From: Gemmobacter aquaticus
GTDB taxonomy: Bacteria; Pseudomonadota; Alphaproteobacteria; Rhodobacterales; Rhodobacteraceae
Reading direction: 5' to 3'
Assembly (NCBI RefSeq): GCF_007859075.1
Contig: NZ_VOAK01000022.1
Span: 186,001 to 250,000 of the forward strand
DNA length: 64,000 bases
Shown: positions 25,573 to 33,656 of the stretch, in pieces
How positions within the stretch are numbered: the stretch's first letter is position 1
Layout of the letters: each line of letters opens with the position of its first letter
Translations under genes and position numbers: made by a program
The notes under the pieces: model-generated
Database searches by the model: none
Seen by the model: only the letters and a program-made list of their open reading frames with translations
What the model was told of the DNA's origin: nothing

Positions 25573-26382
25573 TCAGTCCTGCTGGGCGCGAAGCGTTCGG
25601 TCCGAGGCCGGAACCTCGGCCACGATCAGCCGCACCTCTGCCGCCTCCAGCATCTGGGCGGCACGGTCGTCGATGCGGTCGTCGGTGATAACGGTATGGA
25701 TGCGGGCCAAGGGGCACAGAAGCAGGCTTGATCGCTGTGCAAACTTGGAACTGTCGGCCAGCACGATCAACTCATCCGCCTGTCCGATCAGCTTCTGCTC
25801 GGCCTGGATCAGAAGCGGGTCTCCCTCCATCAATCCAAGCGGGCCAAGTCCACGACATCCCATGAACATGCGGCGGGCATAGAAATGCCGGCTGCCATCC
25901 TCGTCAAAGGGCGACAGGATGATGTTCTGCTCGCGGTAGATCGCCCCTGCCGGCAAGAGCACGGTGTTCTTGGAATGCTTCAGAAGGTGTTCCGCAATGG
26001 GAAAGCTGTTGGTGAAGACCTGCAGCCGCTTGGCGGTCAGCGGGTGGACCATCTGAAAGGTCGTCGTGCCCCCGTTGATGATGATCGCATCGCCATCGGC
26101 ACAAAGATCGACCGCCGCGCGGGCAATCGCGCGCTTTTCGGCGGAATGGATGGTTTCCTGTACCGAGAATGGCCGCGCGTTGATGCCGACGAACGAAGGT
26201 GGAGCAATGGCTTCGGCGCCACCACGCACGCGGCGCAGCTTTTTCTGCATGTGAAGCTGCGCGATATCGCGCCGGATCGTGGCTTCCGATGCGCCTGTCA
26301 GCTGGCACAGATCAGGCACCGTGACGACGGGCCGTTCCTGAACTGCGGACAGAATGATCCTGTGGCGTTCGCTTTCGTGCAT
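25573..26382 (-). CDS. rhaR: DeoR-family regulator of the rhamnose genes (RhaR)
   Basis: 269 residues from the ATG at 26382, which has GGGAGGA upstream. N-terminal DeoR helix-turn-helix (RPVVTVPDLCQLTGASEATIRRDIAQLHMQKKLRRVRGGA, about 17-56). C-terminal sugar-phosphate sensor domain with GDAIIINGGTTTFQMV, VFTNSFPIAEHL, LPAGAIYREQNIILSP and a DSSKF motif. It is probably a repressor relieved by a phosphorylated rhamnose metabolite. Unrelated to the AraC-type RhaR of E. coli. Adjacent phased repeats at 26414 and 26470 are its likely sites. Confidence 0.9.
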   Translation of the reverse strand: MHESERHRIILSAVQERPVVTVPDLCQLTGASEATIRRDIAQLHMQKKLRRVRGGAEAIAPPSFVGINARPFSVQETIHSAEKRAIARAAVDLCADGDAIIINGGTTTFQMVHPLTAKRLQVFTNSFPIAEHLLKHSKNTVLLPAGAIYREQNIILSPFDEDGSRHFYARRMFMGCRGLGPLGLMEGDPLLIQAEQKLIGQADELIVLADSSKFAQRSSLLLCPLARIHTVITDDRIDDRAAQMLEAAEVRLIVAEVPASDRTLRAQQD

Positions 26383-26413
26383 CGGTTCCTCCCTGCAGCC
26401 GAGAGTGGTGCGC

Positions 26414-26443
26414 GATTCGATCATTGTCAATCATTTTCAATCG
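26414..26443 (-). promoter_or_regulatory. Predicted RhaR operator, rhaR side (three phased repeats)
   Basis: Read on the minus strand it is three consecutive 10-base units, CGATTGAAAA / TGATTGACAA / TGATCGAATC, sharing TGATYGA. The exact one-turn spacing fits a DeoR-family protein binding as an oligomer on one face of the helix. The array ends 31 bases upstream of the rhaR start and would control rhaR-STPQMK-lldD. Confidence 0.7.
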
Positions 26444-26469
26444 CAGAACTTCATTCTGCATCTGCATAA

Positions 26470-26499
26470 TGATTGAATCTGATCGAATATGATTGACTT
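26470..26499 (+). promoter_or_regulatory. Predicted RhaR operator, rhaD side (three phased repeats)
   Basis: Plus-strand units TGATTGAATC / TGATCGAATA / TGATTGACTT, again at exactly 10-base spacing and in opposite orientation to the array at 26414. The 26 bases between the two arrays (26444-26469) would hold the divergent promoter elements. The array lies 66 bases before the rhaD start and should control rhaD-rhaA. Confidence 0.7.
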
Positions 26500-26565
26500 T
26501 CGGTCAGACACTGGCATGTTCTTCCCCGGAGGCGCGGCGAATGTCCCGCGCAGATGGAGGACAGG

Positions 26566-28668
26566 ATGACCACGACCCCCGCCGCCAACCGGCTTGAAAA
26601 CCTTTGGGATGACGCGACGGCTGCGTCGATGAGCGAATCGGAAAAGCTGCTCTATCGCTCGAATCTTCTAGGGTCGGACAAGCGCGTGACGAACTATGGC
26701 GGCGGCAATACCTCGGCCAAGGTGATGGAGCGCGATCCCCTGACCGGCGCTATGGTCGAGGTGCTGTGGGTCAAAGGCTCCGGCGGGGACATCGGTTCCA
26801 TGAAGATGGACGGATTTTCAACGCTTTACATGGACAAGCTGCGCGCACTGAAGGGCAAGTACCGGGGCGTTGCCTTCGAGGATGAGATGGTCGGCTATCT
26901 GCCGCACTGCACCTTCAACCTGAACCCGCGCGCCGCCTCCATCGATACGCCGCTGCATGCCTATGTGCCGAAGAAACATGTCGATCACGTCCACTCGGAT
27001 TCGATCATCGCGATTGCTGCTTCGGTCAATTCTCGCGAACTGACGGCAGAGTTGTTTGGCGACGAGATCGGCTGGCTGCCGTGGAAGAAGCCGGGCTACG
27101 AGCTGGGCCTCTGGCTTGAGAAGCTTGCGACCGAGAACCCCCAGATGCGGGGCGCGGTGCTTGAAAGCCATGGGCTTTTCACCTGGGCGGATGACGCCAA
27201 GGACTGCTACCTGACCACGCTCGACATCATCAACAAGGCGGCCGCCTGGCTGGAAGCCAGAACTGCGGGCAAGCCTGCGTTCGGTGGCCAGAAGCTGCCG
27301 ACCCTGCCGGCGGATCAGCGCCGTGCCGTCGCCGCCCGCCTTATGCCGGCGATTCGCGGGCTGATCTCGCAGGATCGGCACAAAGTGGGCCATTTTGACG
27401 ACCAGCCTGCCGTGCTGGAGTTCGTGGGTTCACAAATGCTGCAAGATCTGGCGCCGCTTGGCACGTCTTGCCCCGATCACTTCTTGCGCACCAAGATCCG
27501 CCCGCTGGTCGTCGATTTCGACCCGGAAAATCCGGATCTGGATGCAACCCTTGCCGGTCTCTCCGCCGCGGCCGAGGCGTATCGCGCCGACTATGCCGCC
27601 TATTACGACCGCTGCAAGAAATCCGACTCGCCCGCGCTGCGCGACCCGAATGCGGTGGTCTGGCTGGTTCCCGGCGTGGGCATGATCACCTTCGCGCTCG
27701 ACAAGGCGACGGCGCGCATTTCGGGTGAGTTCTATGTGAATGCGATCAACGTGATGCGCGGCGCATCAGGTATCTCGACCTATCAGGGCCTGCCCGAGCA
27801 GGAGGCCTTTGACATCGAGTACTGGCTTCTGGAAGAGGCCAAGCTGCAACGGATGCCCAAGCCGAAAAGCCTTGCCGGGCGGGTGGCGCTGGTGACGGGG
27901 GGTGCAGGTGGCATCGGATCAGCGACGGCCGAACGTTTCCTGAAAGAGGGGGCCTGCGTTGTTCTGGCCGATATCGATGGCAAGGCGGCCTCTGATGTTG
28001 CAGCCGGTATGGCCAAGGTCTTTGGCGCCGATCAGGTTCGCGCGGTGCAGATGAATGTCACGGACGAAGTGCAGGTGATTGGCGCCTATGCCGATGCTGC
28101 GGTCGAGTTTGGCGGCGTGGATATCCTTGTCTCGAACGCGGGCATCGCATCCTCGGCACCCGTCGAGGAGACCACGCTCGCGCTTTGGAACAAGAACATG
28201 GACATCCTCTCGACCGGCTATTTTCTGGTCAGCCGCGAGGCGTTCAAGACCTTCCGCACGCAAGGCATCGGCGGATCGGTGGTGTTTGTCGCCTCGAAGA
28301 ACGGGCTCGCCGCCAGCCCCAATGCCAGCGCCTATTGCACGGCCAAGGCCGCCGAGATCCATCTGGCGCGGTGCCTCGCGCTGGAGGGCGCCGAGGCTGG
28401 AATCCGCGTCAACGTGGTGAACCCCGATGCCGTGCTGCGCGGATCAAAGATCTGGTCGGGCGAATGGCTGGATCAGCGCGCCTCGACCTACAAGACCGAC
28501 AAGGAGGGGCTGGAAGAGATGTATCGCCAGCGTTCGATGCTGAAGCGGTCGGTCCTGCCCGAGGATATCGCCGAGGCGGCCTATTTCTTTGCCTCTGAAC
28601 TTGCGGGCAAATCGACCGGCAACATTCTCAATGTCGATGCCGGCAATGTTCAGGCGTTCACGCGATAA
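26566..28668 (+). CDS. rhaD: Bifunctional L-rhamnulose-1-phosphate aldolase / L-lactaldehyde dehydrogenase
   Basis: Fusion protein of 700 residues (RhaEW type; rhaD in rhizobia). I chose the ATG at 26566, after GGAGG; a second in-frame ATG lies 12 bases upstream. Residues about 1-420 are a class II aldolase domain: NYGGGNTSAK, zinc-binding HVDHVHSDS and ESHGLF. Residues about 430-700 are a short-chain dehydrogenase with cofactor loop VTGGAGGIGSATAERF, SNAGIASSAPV and catalytic YCTAK. It splits L-rhamnulose-1-phosphate to DHAP and L-lactaldehyde and oxidises the aldehyde to L-lactate. First gene of the rhaD-rhaA unit. Confidence 0.93.
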   Translation: MTTTPAANRLENLWDDATAASMSESEKLLYRSNLLGSDKRVTNYGGGNTSAKVMERDPLTGAMVEVLWVKGSGGDIGSMKMDGFSTLYMDKLRALKGKYRGVAFEDEMVGYLPHCTFNLNPRAASIDTPLHAYVPKKHVDHVHSDSIIAIAASVNSRELTAELFGDEIGWLPWKKPGYELGLWLEKLATENPQMRGAVLESHGLFTWADDAKDCYLTTLDIINKAAAWLEARTAGKPAFGGQKLPTLPADQRRAVAARLMPAIRGLISQDRHKVGHFDDQPAVLEFVGSQMLQDLAPLGTSCPDHFLRTKIRPLVVDFDPENPDLDATLAGLSAAAEAYRADYAAYYDRCKKSDSPALRDPNAVVWLVPGVGMITFALDKATARISGEFYVNAINVMRGASGISTYQGLPEQEAFDIEYWLLEEAKLQRMPKPKSLAGRVALVTGGAGGIGSATAERFLKEGACVVLADIDGKAASDVAAGMAKVFGADQVRAVQMNVTDEVQVIGAYADAAVEFGGVDILVSNAGIASSAPVEETTLALWNKNMDILSTGYFLVSREAFKTFRTQGIGGSVVFVASKNGLAASPNASAYCTAKAAEIHLARCLALEGAEAGIRVNVVNPDAVLRGSKIWSGEWLDQRASTYKTDKEGLEEMYRQRSMLKRSVLPEDIAEAAYFFASELAGKSTGNILNVDAGNVQAFTR

Positions 28669-28679
28669 GGATGGCGAGC

Positions 28680-29915
28680 ATGACCTATGATTCCGCGCGC
28701 GCTGCCTTTGCCGATTGGGGCGTCGATACCGAGGCCGCGATCAAGACGCTGCTTTCCATCCCGATCTCGGTTCATTGCTGGCAGGGCGATGATGTCGGCG
28801 GGTTTGAACGCAAGACAGGCGCCTCGGGGGGCGGCATTCAGGCGACGGGCAACTACCCCGGTCGCGCGCGCAATGCCGCCGAGCTGCGCGCGGATCTTGA
28901 GTTCGCCTATAGCCTCATCCCCGGCATGCACCGTCTGAACCTGCACGCCTTTTACCTTGATACCGATGAGACGCCTGACCGTGACGCCATCGAGTACCGT
29001 CACTTTGCCACTTGGGTTGACTGGGCGAAGGAACAGGGGCTGGGACTTGATTTCAACCCGACCTTCTTTGCCCATGCCAAGGCCGACGACAACCTGACGC
29101 TCTCGCACCCCGATGCGGGCATCCGTGCCTTCTGGATCGAGCATGGTCGCCGCTGTCGCGAGATCGCAGCCCGCATGGGGGCCGAGCTTGGCAGTCCTGC
29201 GGTGAACAACATCTGGGTGCCTGACGGATCGAAGGACATCCCGGTTGACCGTATGGCTGCGCGGCGCAGGCTCGAAGCCTCGCTCGATGCCATGTTGGCC
29301 GGGGATCTGCCAAAGACCCAGATCATCGATGCGGTGGAATCGAAGCTGTTCGGTATCGGGGTTGAGGCCATGACCGTCGGCAGCCACGAGTTCTACATGG
29401 GCTATGCCATTCGTCGTGGAACGGCGCTCTGCCTTGACATGGGGCATTTTCACCCGACCGAAAGCGTGGCCGACAAGCTGAGCGCGGTGGCCCTGTCGGT
29501 GGATCACATGCTGCTGCATGTCAGCCGACCGATGCGGTGGGACAGCGATCACGTGGTGCTGCTGAATGACGATCTGCTGGCAATGGCGCAGGAGCTGGTC
29601 TTTGCTGATCTTCTGGCGCGCACCAGTATCGGGCTCGATTTCTTCGATGCCACGATCAGCCGGACGGCTGCCTGGGTTCTGGGCGTGCGCAACATGCAAA
29701 AGGCGCTTCTGCGCGCATTGCTTCTGCCGCAGGACAGGCTCAAATCGGCTGAAGCCGCGCTTGATTACACTACGCGTCTGGTTCTGACCGAAGAGGCCAA
29801 GGACCTGCCCTTTGCTGCCGTCTGGGCCGAGGTCTGCGCCCGCGCCAATATGCCAACGGGTGCCGCGCTGCTCTCGGACCTGGATGCCTATCAGGCCAGC
29901 GTCAGCGGGCGGTAA
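28680..29915 (+). CDS. rhaA: L-rhamnose isomerase
   Basis: Metal-dependent isomerase converting L-rhamnose to L-rhamnulose, 411 residues from the ATG at 28680 (an in-frame ATG at 28671 is nearer the upstream stop and badly spaced from AAGG). Close match to E. coli RhaA: SVHCWQGDDVGGFE, GGIQATGNYPGRARNA, LGLDFNPTFFAHAKADDNLTLSH, NIWVPDGSKDIPVDR, AVESKLFGIGVEAMTVGS, ALCLDMGHFHPTE, SRPMRWDSDHVVLLND. This is the RhaA type and not the RhaI type common in rhizobia. Eleven bases after rhaD. Confidence 0.95.
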   Translation: MTYDSARAAFADWGVDTEAAIKTLLSIPISVHCWQGDDVGGFERKTGASGGGIQATGNYPGRARNAAELRADLEFAYSLIPGMHRLNLHAFYLDTDETPDRDAIEYRHFATWVDWAKEQGLGLDFNPTFFAHAKADDNLTLSHPDAGIRAFWIEHGRRCREIAARMGAELGSPAVNNIWVPDGSKDIPVDRMAARRRLEASLDAMLAGDLPKTQIIDAVESKLFGIGVEAMTVGSHEFYMGYAIRRGTALCLDMGHFHPTESVADKLSAVALSVDHMLLHVSRPMRWDSDHVVLLNDDLLAMAQELVFADLLARTSIGLDFFDATISRTAAWVLGVRNMQKALLRALLLPQDRLKSAEAALDYTTRLVLTEEAKDLPFAAVWAEVCARANMPTGAALLSDLDAYQASVSGR

Positions 29916-29920
29916 TCGCA

Positions 29921-29948
29921 GTGACGCGCCCGTGTCAGGGCGCGTCAC
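29921..29948. terminator. Strong stem-loop between convergent rhaA and bufD
   Basis: Perfect 11-bp stem GTGACGCGCCC / GGGCGCGTCAC with a 6-base loop, beginning six bases after the rhaA stop and 28 bases from the end of the doxX gene. No T-run is visible on either strand. Because the genes converge, it may end or protect both transcripts. Confidence 0.5.
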
Positions 29949-29975
29949 CGGCGCAACCGGGCCTGCGTTTGCGCT

Positions 29976-30449
29976 CTATCTGGCAGCCCGGTTTGCAGCG
30001 GCGCCGGACCCCTCTGCCCCGACATCAAGCCCCAGAAGCCGGTCTAGAGACCAAGCCCCCGGTCCGCCCGCGATCAGGGCAAAGAGCGCCGCAGCCCAAA
30101 GGCCATGGGTGATCCAGGCATCGGGATAGACGAAGATCTGGATCACCGCGGTCATCCCCAAAAGGCCAAGTGCGGCAAATCGCGTGCCCAGCCCGATGAT
30201 CATCAGCGCGGGCAGCAGATGCTCCGCCGTGGTGGCGAGAACCGCCGCGAGGTTCGACGGGAGGATCGGGAGGGCATATTCATGCTCAAACAGAAACCAG
30301 GTCGACTCCTTGATGGAGAACAGCCCCTCGACCTTGGTTCTGCCGGATTGCAGGAAGACAATCGCCGGGAAAACGCGCAGCGCCAGTGCCGCGACATTCC
30401 ACGGAATACGGTCGAACAGCGCATTCAGAGTGCGGATTTGGGCGCGCAT
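29976..30449 (-). CDS. DoxX-family membrane protein (BufD-type)
   Basis: 157 residues with about four membrane segments ([71 protein letters not shown]). The first segment and the hydrophilic YPDAWITH loop are typical of DoxX proteins found as the last gene of bufferin operons. Its function there is not established; membrane redox chemistry or metal handling has been suggested for relatives. It overlaps bufC by 25 bases, so it belongs to the buf operon. Confidence 0.82.
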   Translation of the reverse strand: MRAQIRTLNALFDRIPWNVAALALRVFPAIVFLQSGRTKVEGLFSIKESTWFLFEHEYALPILPSNLAAVLATTAEHLLPALMIIGLGTRFAALGLLGMTAVIQIFVYPDAWITHGLWAAALFALIAGGPGAWSLDRLLGLDVGAEGSGAAANRAAR

Positions 30450-31207
30450 TCCGGGGTCTCCATTGCATCGAGGATTGCCCCGGACTGGATCAGCCGCAGG
30501 ACAAGGGGTTGGGGGTCATGTTGCGGCTCGGCCCAATGCGCCATCTCGGCAGCGGCCATGAGGGTCGCCCCCTGGCCAAGCTGCTCGATCAGTGCGGCGT
30601 CTCCGGCCGAGATTGCGAAAACCGGCACGTTGAAGGCCCGGTCGCGCAGGATGAGCGCAATCTCGGGCTGTGTCTGGGTCAGCGGTGCAGGCGCGCTGCC
30701 GGGCTGGTTGAGCGTCCAGATCGAGACGGCCGGGCTGGTCAGGCGCAGCACCTGTACCGACGGGTGCAGCCGCAGGCGCAGCCGCGACGGGTCGGCGCTG
30801 GCAAAGACCTCGGGCGCCGCCGGTGGGGCGTCGGCGGCATGAAAGGCGACGCCGCGGGCAAACTCGATCGCCGCCACATCGGCCATGTAGGGATAGGTCT
30901 GCAGCGGGGGGAAGCCTGCCAGAAAGTCCGGAAAGCTGTCGCCCCATTCCAGAAGAACCGGCGAGCGGGGCCGTTTGGCCTCGGCATAGAGCCGCGCCAT
31001 GGCGGCAAAGAACTCTGCCCCGACGAGGCGCTGGATCACGGGATACCGCCGGGCCAGAGCCTCGGTCAGGCTGCTTGCGACATTGTTGCGATAGACGGCA
31101 AAACGACGTTCGGTCTCGTCCGGTGCGCAAGCGGTCACGCCGGGCGGCAAAGTGGCGCCCTTCAGGCTGGCGTCAAAGGCCGCGATGAATTCACGATGCG
31201 CGTGCAA
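30425..31207 (-). CDS. bufC: BufC-type partner protein (DUF2063, HvfC/BufC family)
   Basis: 260 residues from a TTG at 31207 placed seven bases after AGGGGGGAA; an upstream in-frame ATG at 31288 would overlap bufB by 98 bases and looks unlikely. The N-terminal DUF2063 domain contains [30 protein letters not shown] and [22 protein letters not shown] followed by [14 protein letters not shown]. In bufferin and related systems this protein pairs with the MNIO enzyme and recognises the precursor peptide. The C-terminal half is beta-rich. It overlaps bufB by 17 bases. Confidence 0.85.
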   Translation of the reverse strand: MHAHREFIAAFDASLKGATLPPGVTACAPDETERRFAVYRNNVASSLTEALARRYPVIQRLVGAEFFAAMARLYAEAKRPRSPVLLEWGDSFPDFLAGFPPLQTYPYMADVAAIEFARGVAFHAADAPPAAPEVFASADPSRLRLRLHPSVQVLRLTSPAVSIWTLNQPGSAPAPLTQTQPEIALILRDRAFNVPVFAISAGDAALIEQLGQGATLMAAAEMAHWAEPQHDPQPLVLRLIQSGAILDAMETPECAPKSAL

Positions 31208-32057
31208 GCGCTGTTCCCCCCTGATGATCGAGCATCGACTGCGCGCGATGTGCCTCGGCCAGAAGAACCGGCCATTCGGGCAGATCATTGTCCCATTCGA
31301 TCAGGGTGGGGCGCGGACCGCCGCGCGCAATGGCCTCGGCATAAAGTACCCAGACCGGCTCTGCCACCGGGGTGCCATGCGCGTCGATCAGAAGCGGCCC
31401 CGACGGCAGTTCCTCGGCGTCATGGCCGCCAAGATGGACCTCTCCGACCATCTCCAGCGGAAATGCCGCCAGATAGGCGCGGGCATCCATGCGATGGTTG
31501 GTGGCCGAAACGAACACATTGTTCACATCGAGCAGCAGACCGCAGCCAGAACGCCGGGCGACTTCGGTCAGGAAATCAACTTCGGGGATCGTCGACTGTT
31601 CGAACAGCACATAGGTTGAAGGGTTTTCCAGCAGCATGCGTCGGCCCAGAACCTCTTGCACCTCATCGACATGGTCGCAGACGATGGCCAGGGTCTCTTC
31701 GGTATAGGGCAGCGGCAGCAGGTCGTTCAGATAGTCGGCACCATGGCTGGACCAGGCCAGATGTTCGGAAAAGCTCTCGGGCTCATAGCGGTCGCAAAGG
31801 GTACGCAGGCGCATCAAGTGATTGCGGTTCAGTCGCCCAGGACCGCCGATGGACAGACCTACGCCATGCAGCGACAAGGCGTAGTCAGCGCGCAGCGCGG
31901 CAAGCTGTGCATGCGGCAGGCCACCGGCGCCCATGTAGTTCTCGGCGTGCACCTCGAAGAAACCGACGGACGCAGCACTTTGACGGATTGCCGCGAAATG
32001 CTCGGGCTTGAAGCCCAGTCCAGCGCGGTTTGGCAGGCCTTGCATCGTGTCACCCAT
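31191..32057 (-). CDS. bufB: MNIO-family bufferin maturase (DUF692)
   Basis: Predicted TIM-barrel multinuclear non-heme iron oxidase, 288 residues. Metal-binding positions of the family can be seen in order: His64 ([12 protein letters not shown]), Glu98-His99 (FSEHLAW), Glu144-Asn145 (LLENPSTY), Asp177 with Asn179/180 (LLDVNNVF), His208 and His212 (EVHLGGH), Asp225/His227 (IDAHG) and Glu254 (LIEWDND). Such enzymes convert peptide cysteines into thiooxazole-type heterocycles. Its substrate is almost certainly the BufA peptide encoded 51 bases upstream. The start could be the ATG at 32057 or, less likely, 32045. Confidence 0.9.
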   Translation of the reverse strand: MGDTMQGLPNRAGLGFKPEHFAAIRQSAASVGFFEVHAENYMGAGGLPHAQLAALRADYALSLHGVGLSIGGPGRLNRNHLMRLRTLCDRYEPESFSEHLAWSSHGADYLNDLLPLPYTEETLAIVCDHVDEVQEVLGRRMLLENPSTYVLFEQSTIPEVDFLTEVARRSGCGLLLDVNNVFVSATNHRMDARAYLAAFPLEMVGEVHLGGHDAEELPSGPLLIDAHGTPVAEPVWVLYAEAIARGGPRPTLIEWDNDLPEWPVLLAEAHRAQSMLDHQGGTALARAS

Positions 32058-32072
32058 TTGTCAGCGTGGCTA

Positions 32073-32100
32073 CGGCGAGGCAGGCTGACCCGCCTCGCCG
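32073..32100 (-). terminator. Stem-loop between bufA and bufB
   Basis: Perfect 9-bp stem CGGCGAGGC / GCCTCGCCG with a 10-base loop, lying in the 51-base gap between the precursor gene and the enzyme gene. No T-run follows. It probably raises the amount of bufA message relative to the maturation genes by partial termination or by protecting the 3' end. Confidence 0.55.
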
Positions 32101-32108
32101 GGCTGTGA

Positions 32109-32417
32109 TCAGGAGGCCATGTCGCGCATCAGGGGTTCCAGAGAGCCGGCGCGTGCCATGCCATCGCTGGCTGCGGGCAGTTCCATCGTTGCGCAGGTGC
32201 CCGCCGGAACCAGCTTCCAGGCGTTGCCCTGATAGTCCACCTTGGATGTACCGGCGCAGGTCGTTCCCGGGCCTGCCGCGCAGTCGTTCTGGCCGGCAAG
32301 CGCCACGCCGTAGCACTTTTCCATTTCGCCTTCGGCGCTGGCGGTGGTTGCAGCCGCCAGTGTCAATGCGCAAGCAAGCGATGCGCCAAGGCCAAGGGTC
32401 GATTTCATAAGGGTCAT
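32109..32417 (-). CDS. bufA: Bufferin-type RiPP precursor (BufA1/DUF2282)
   Basis: 102-residue exported peptide. The start at 32417 has GGAG six bases upstream and gives a signal peptide ([20 protein letters not shown]... to ASA, about residue 28). The mature part has the bufferin core: [17 protein letters not shown], then TTCAGTSKV and WKLVPAGTC. This puts four cysteines at 35, 46, 54 and 75. In Caulobacter such cysteines are modified by the MNIO enzyme and the product binds copper in the periplasm. A 27-residue tail after the last cysteine lacks cysteine and seems long for the family. Larger open frame upstream has no support. Confidence 0.92.
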   Translation of the reverse strand: MTLMKSTLGLGASLACALTLAAATTASAEGEMEKCYGVALAGQNDCAAGPGTTCAGTSKVDYQGNAWKLVPAGTCATMELPAASDGMARAGSLEPLMRDMAS

Positions 32418-32469
32418 GTCGTTCTCCATGTCAGACCAGGTGGTCCTTCCATCGGGCCACGGCTGTCCA

Positions 32470-32495
32470 TTCGCCCCTTTAGCCGCCGACGTTAC
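32470..32495 (-). promoter_or_regulatory. Predicted SigF promoter of the bufferin operon
   Basis: Minus strand GTAAC (32495-32491), 17 bases, then CGAA (32473-32470), which equals GTAACN-N16-CGAA, the SigF consensus spacing. The -10 region GGCGAATGGACAGC is identical over 14 bases to that in front of sigF. Transcription would begin about 45 bases upstream of the bufA ATG. Confidence 0.75.
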
Positions 32496-32594
32496 GCCGC
32501 TCACGATTTCGTGTTCCTTGGGGGTGGTTCGCCCGACGGCGGCCAAACCGGGCCGACACTGTTCGCGCAGCCCGGATTGGTCTATCGCTAAAGC

Positions 32595-33641
32595 ATGGCC
32601 ATAACGCTGACATGCTTGACTGACCTCGCCCGGCACGGATTCGATGACATCATCGATGTCCGCGCCCCGACAGAATATGCAGAGGACCACCTGCCCGGTG
32701 CGATCAGCCTGCCGGTTCTGGATGATGCCGAACGTGCGCGCGTCGGGACGATCTACAAGCAGGTTGCCCCCTTCACGGCACGCAAGGTCGGTGCGGCATT
32801 GGTGGCGCGCAATGCGGCAGCGCATCTTGAAGGGGCTCTGGCCGACAAGCCGGGCGGCTGGCGGCCGCTGGTCTACTGCTGGCGGGGCGGACAACGGTCA
32901 GGCTCTTTCGCCTCGATCCTCTCGCAGATCGGCTGGCGGGTTGAAACCATCGCAGGGGGCTACAAGGCGTGGCGCGCGCTCGTCTTGCGCGAACTGGGCG
33001 AGGCGCCGATCCGCGCGCCTCTGCGCGTACTGGATGGCAATACCGGATCGGCCAAGACGGAGCTTCTGGCCCACCTGCGTCAGCGAAATGTGCAGGTCAT
33101 CGACCTTGAGGCGATGGCAGGCCATCGTGGATCCTTGTTCGGGGCGAAGGGCGCACAGCCGTCGCAGCGCATGTTCGAGGGTCGCTTGGCACATGCACTT
33201 GCCGCCCTCGATCCCGCACGCCCGGTGGTGGTCGAGGCGGAAAGCTCAAAGATCGGCGAGTGCCGCATTCCGCCTGTTCTGTGGCGGGCCATGTGCGCGG
33301 CGCCACGGATCGAAGTTGTGGCGCCGCGCGCCGAGCGTGCCGCCTATCTTGCGCGGACCTACACCGATCTCGTCGCCGAGCCAGCCCGGTTGATCGGCGT
33401 CATCGCGCGGTTGCGTCCGTATCATCCAGCCGAGCGGATCGCCGACTGGATCAGGCTGGCCGAACGGGGCAACTTTGTTGAACTGGCCGAGGGACTGATG
33501 CAGGCGCACTATGATCCGCGCTATGCCAAGCATCGTGCAAGGACGCAGGTCCCGCGTAACGAACTGCCGGTCGATAGCCTGAGCCCGGCGGCTATCGCAG
33601 ATGTCGCCGATCAACTGACCGCGATGGTGGGTGAGACTTGA
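32595..33641 (+). CDS. mnmH: tRNA 2-selenouridine synthase (MnmH/SelU)
   Basis: 348 residues; replaces sulfur by selenium (via a geranylated intermediate) at wobble 2-thiouridine of some tRNAs. N-terminal rhodanese domain with [20 protein letters not shown] and catalytic Cys95 in [14 protein letters not shown]-terminal P-loop domain with [11 protein letters not shown] (about 148-158; Ala replaces the usual Gly before Lys). The segment [15 protein letters not shown] is characteristic. It is divergent from bufA with a 177-base gap. It converges on the DUF1217 gene. Confidence 0.93.
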   Translation: MAITLTCLTDLARHGFDDIIDVRAPTEYAEDHLPGAISLPVLDDAERARVGTIYKQVAPFTARKVGAALVARNAAAHLEGALADKPGGWRPLVYCWRGGQRSGSFASILSQIGWRVETIAGGYKAWRALVLRELGEAPIRAPLRVLDGNTGSAKTELLAHLRQRNVQVIDLEAMAGHRGSLFGAKGAQPSQRMFEGRLAHALAALDPARPVVVEAESSKIGECRIPPVLWRAMCAAPRIEVVAPRAERAAYLARTYTDLVAEPARLIGVIARLRPYHPAERIADWIRLAERGNFVELAEGLMQAHYDPRYAKHRARTQVPRNELPVDSLSPAAIADVADQLTAMVGET

Positions 33642-33656
33642 TCGGGGCCCCGACCC

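Noticed and set aside
24404-25882. A 492-residue open frame opposite rhaS
   Set aside because: Runs across rhaS and into rhaR with shadow composition; rhaS has a signal peptide, ribosome site and family match.
28650-29948. A 432-residue open frame opposite rhaA
   Set aside because: rhaA matches E. coli RhaA along its whole length; the opposite frame has no recognisable motif.
32418-32894. Long N-terminal extension of bufA
   Set aside because: The frame stays open upstream but would run across the predicted promoter and into mnmH, and would destroy the signal peptide.
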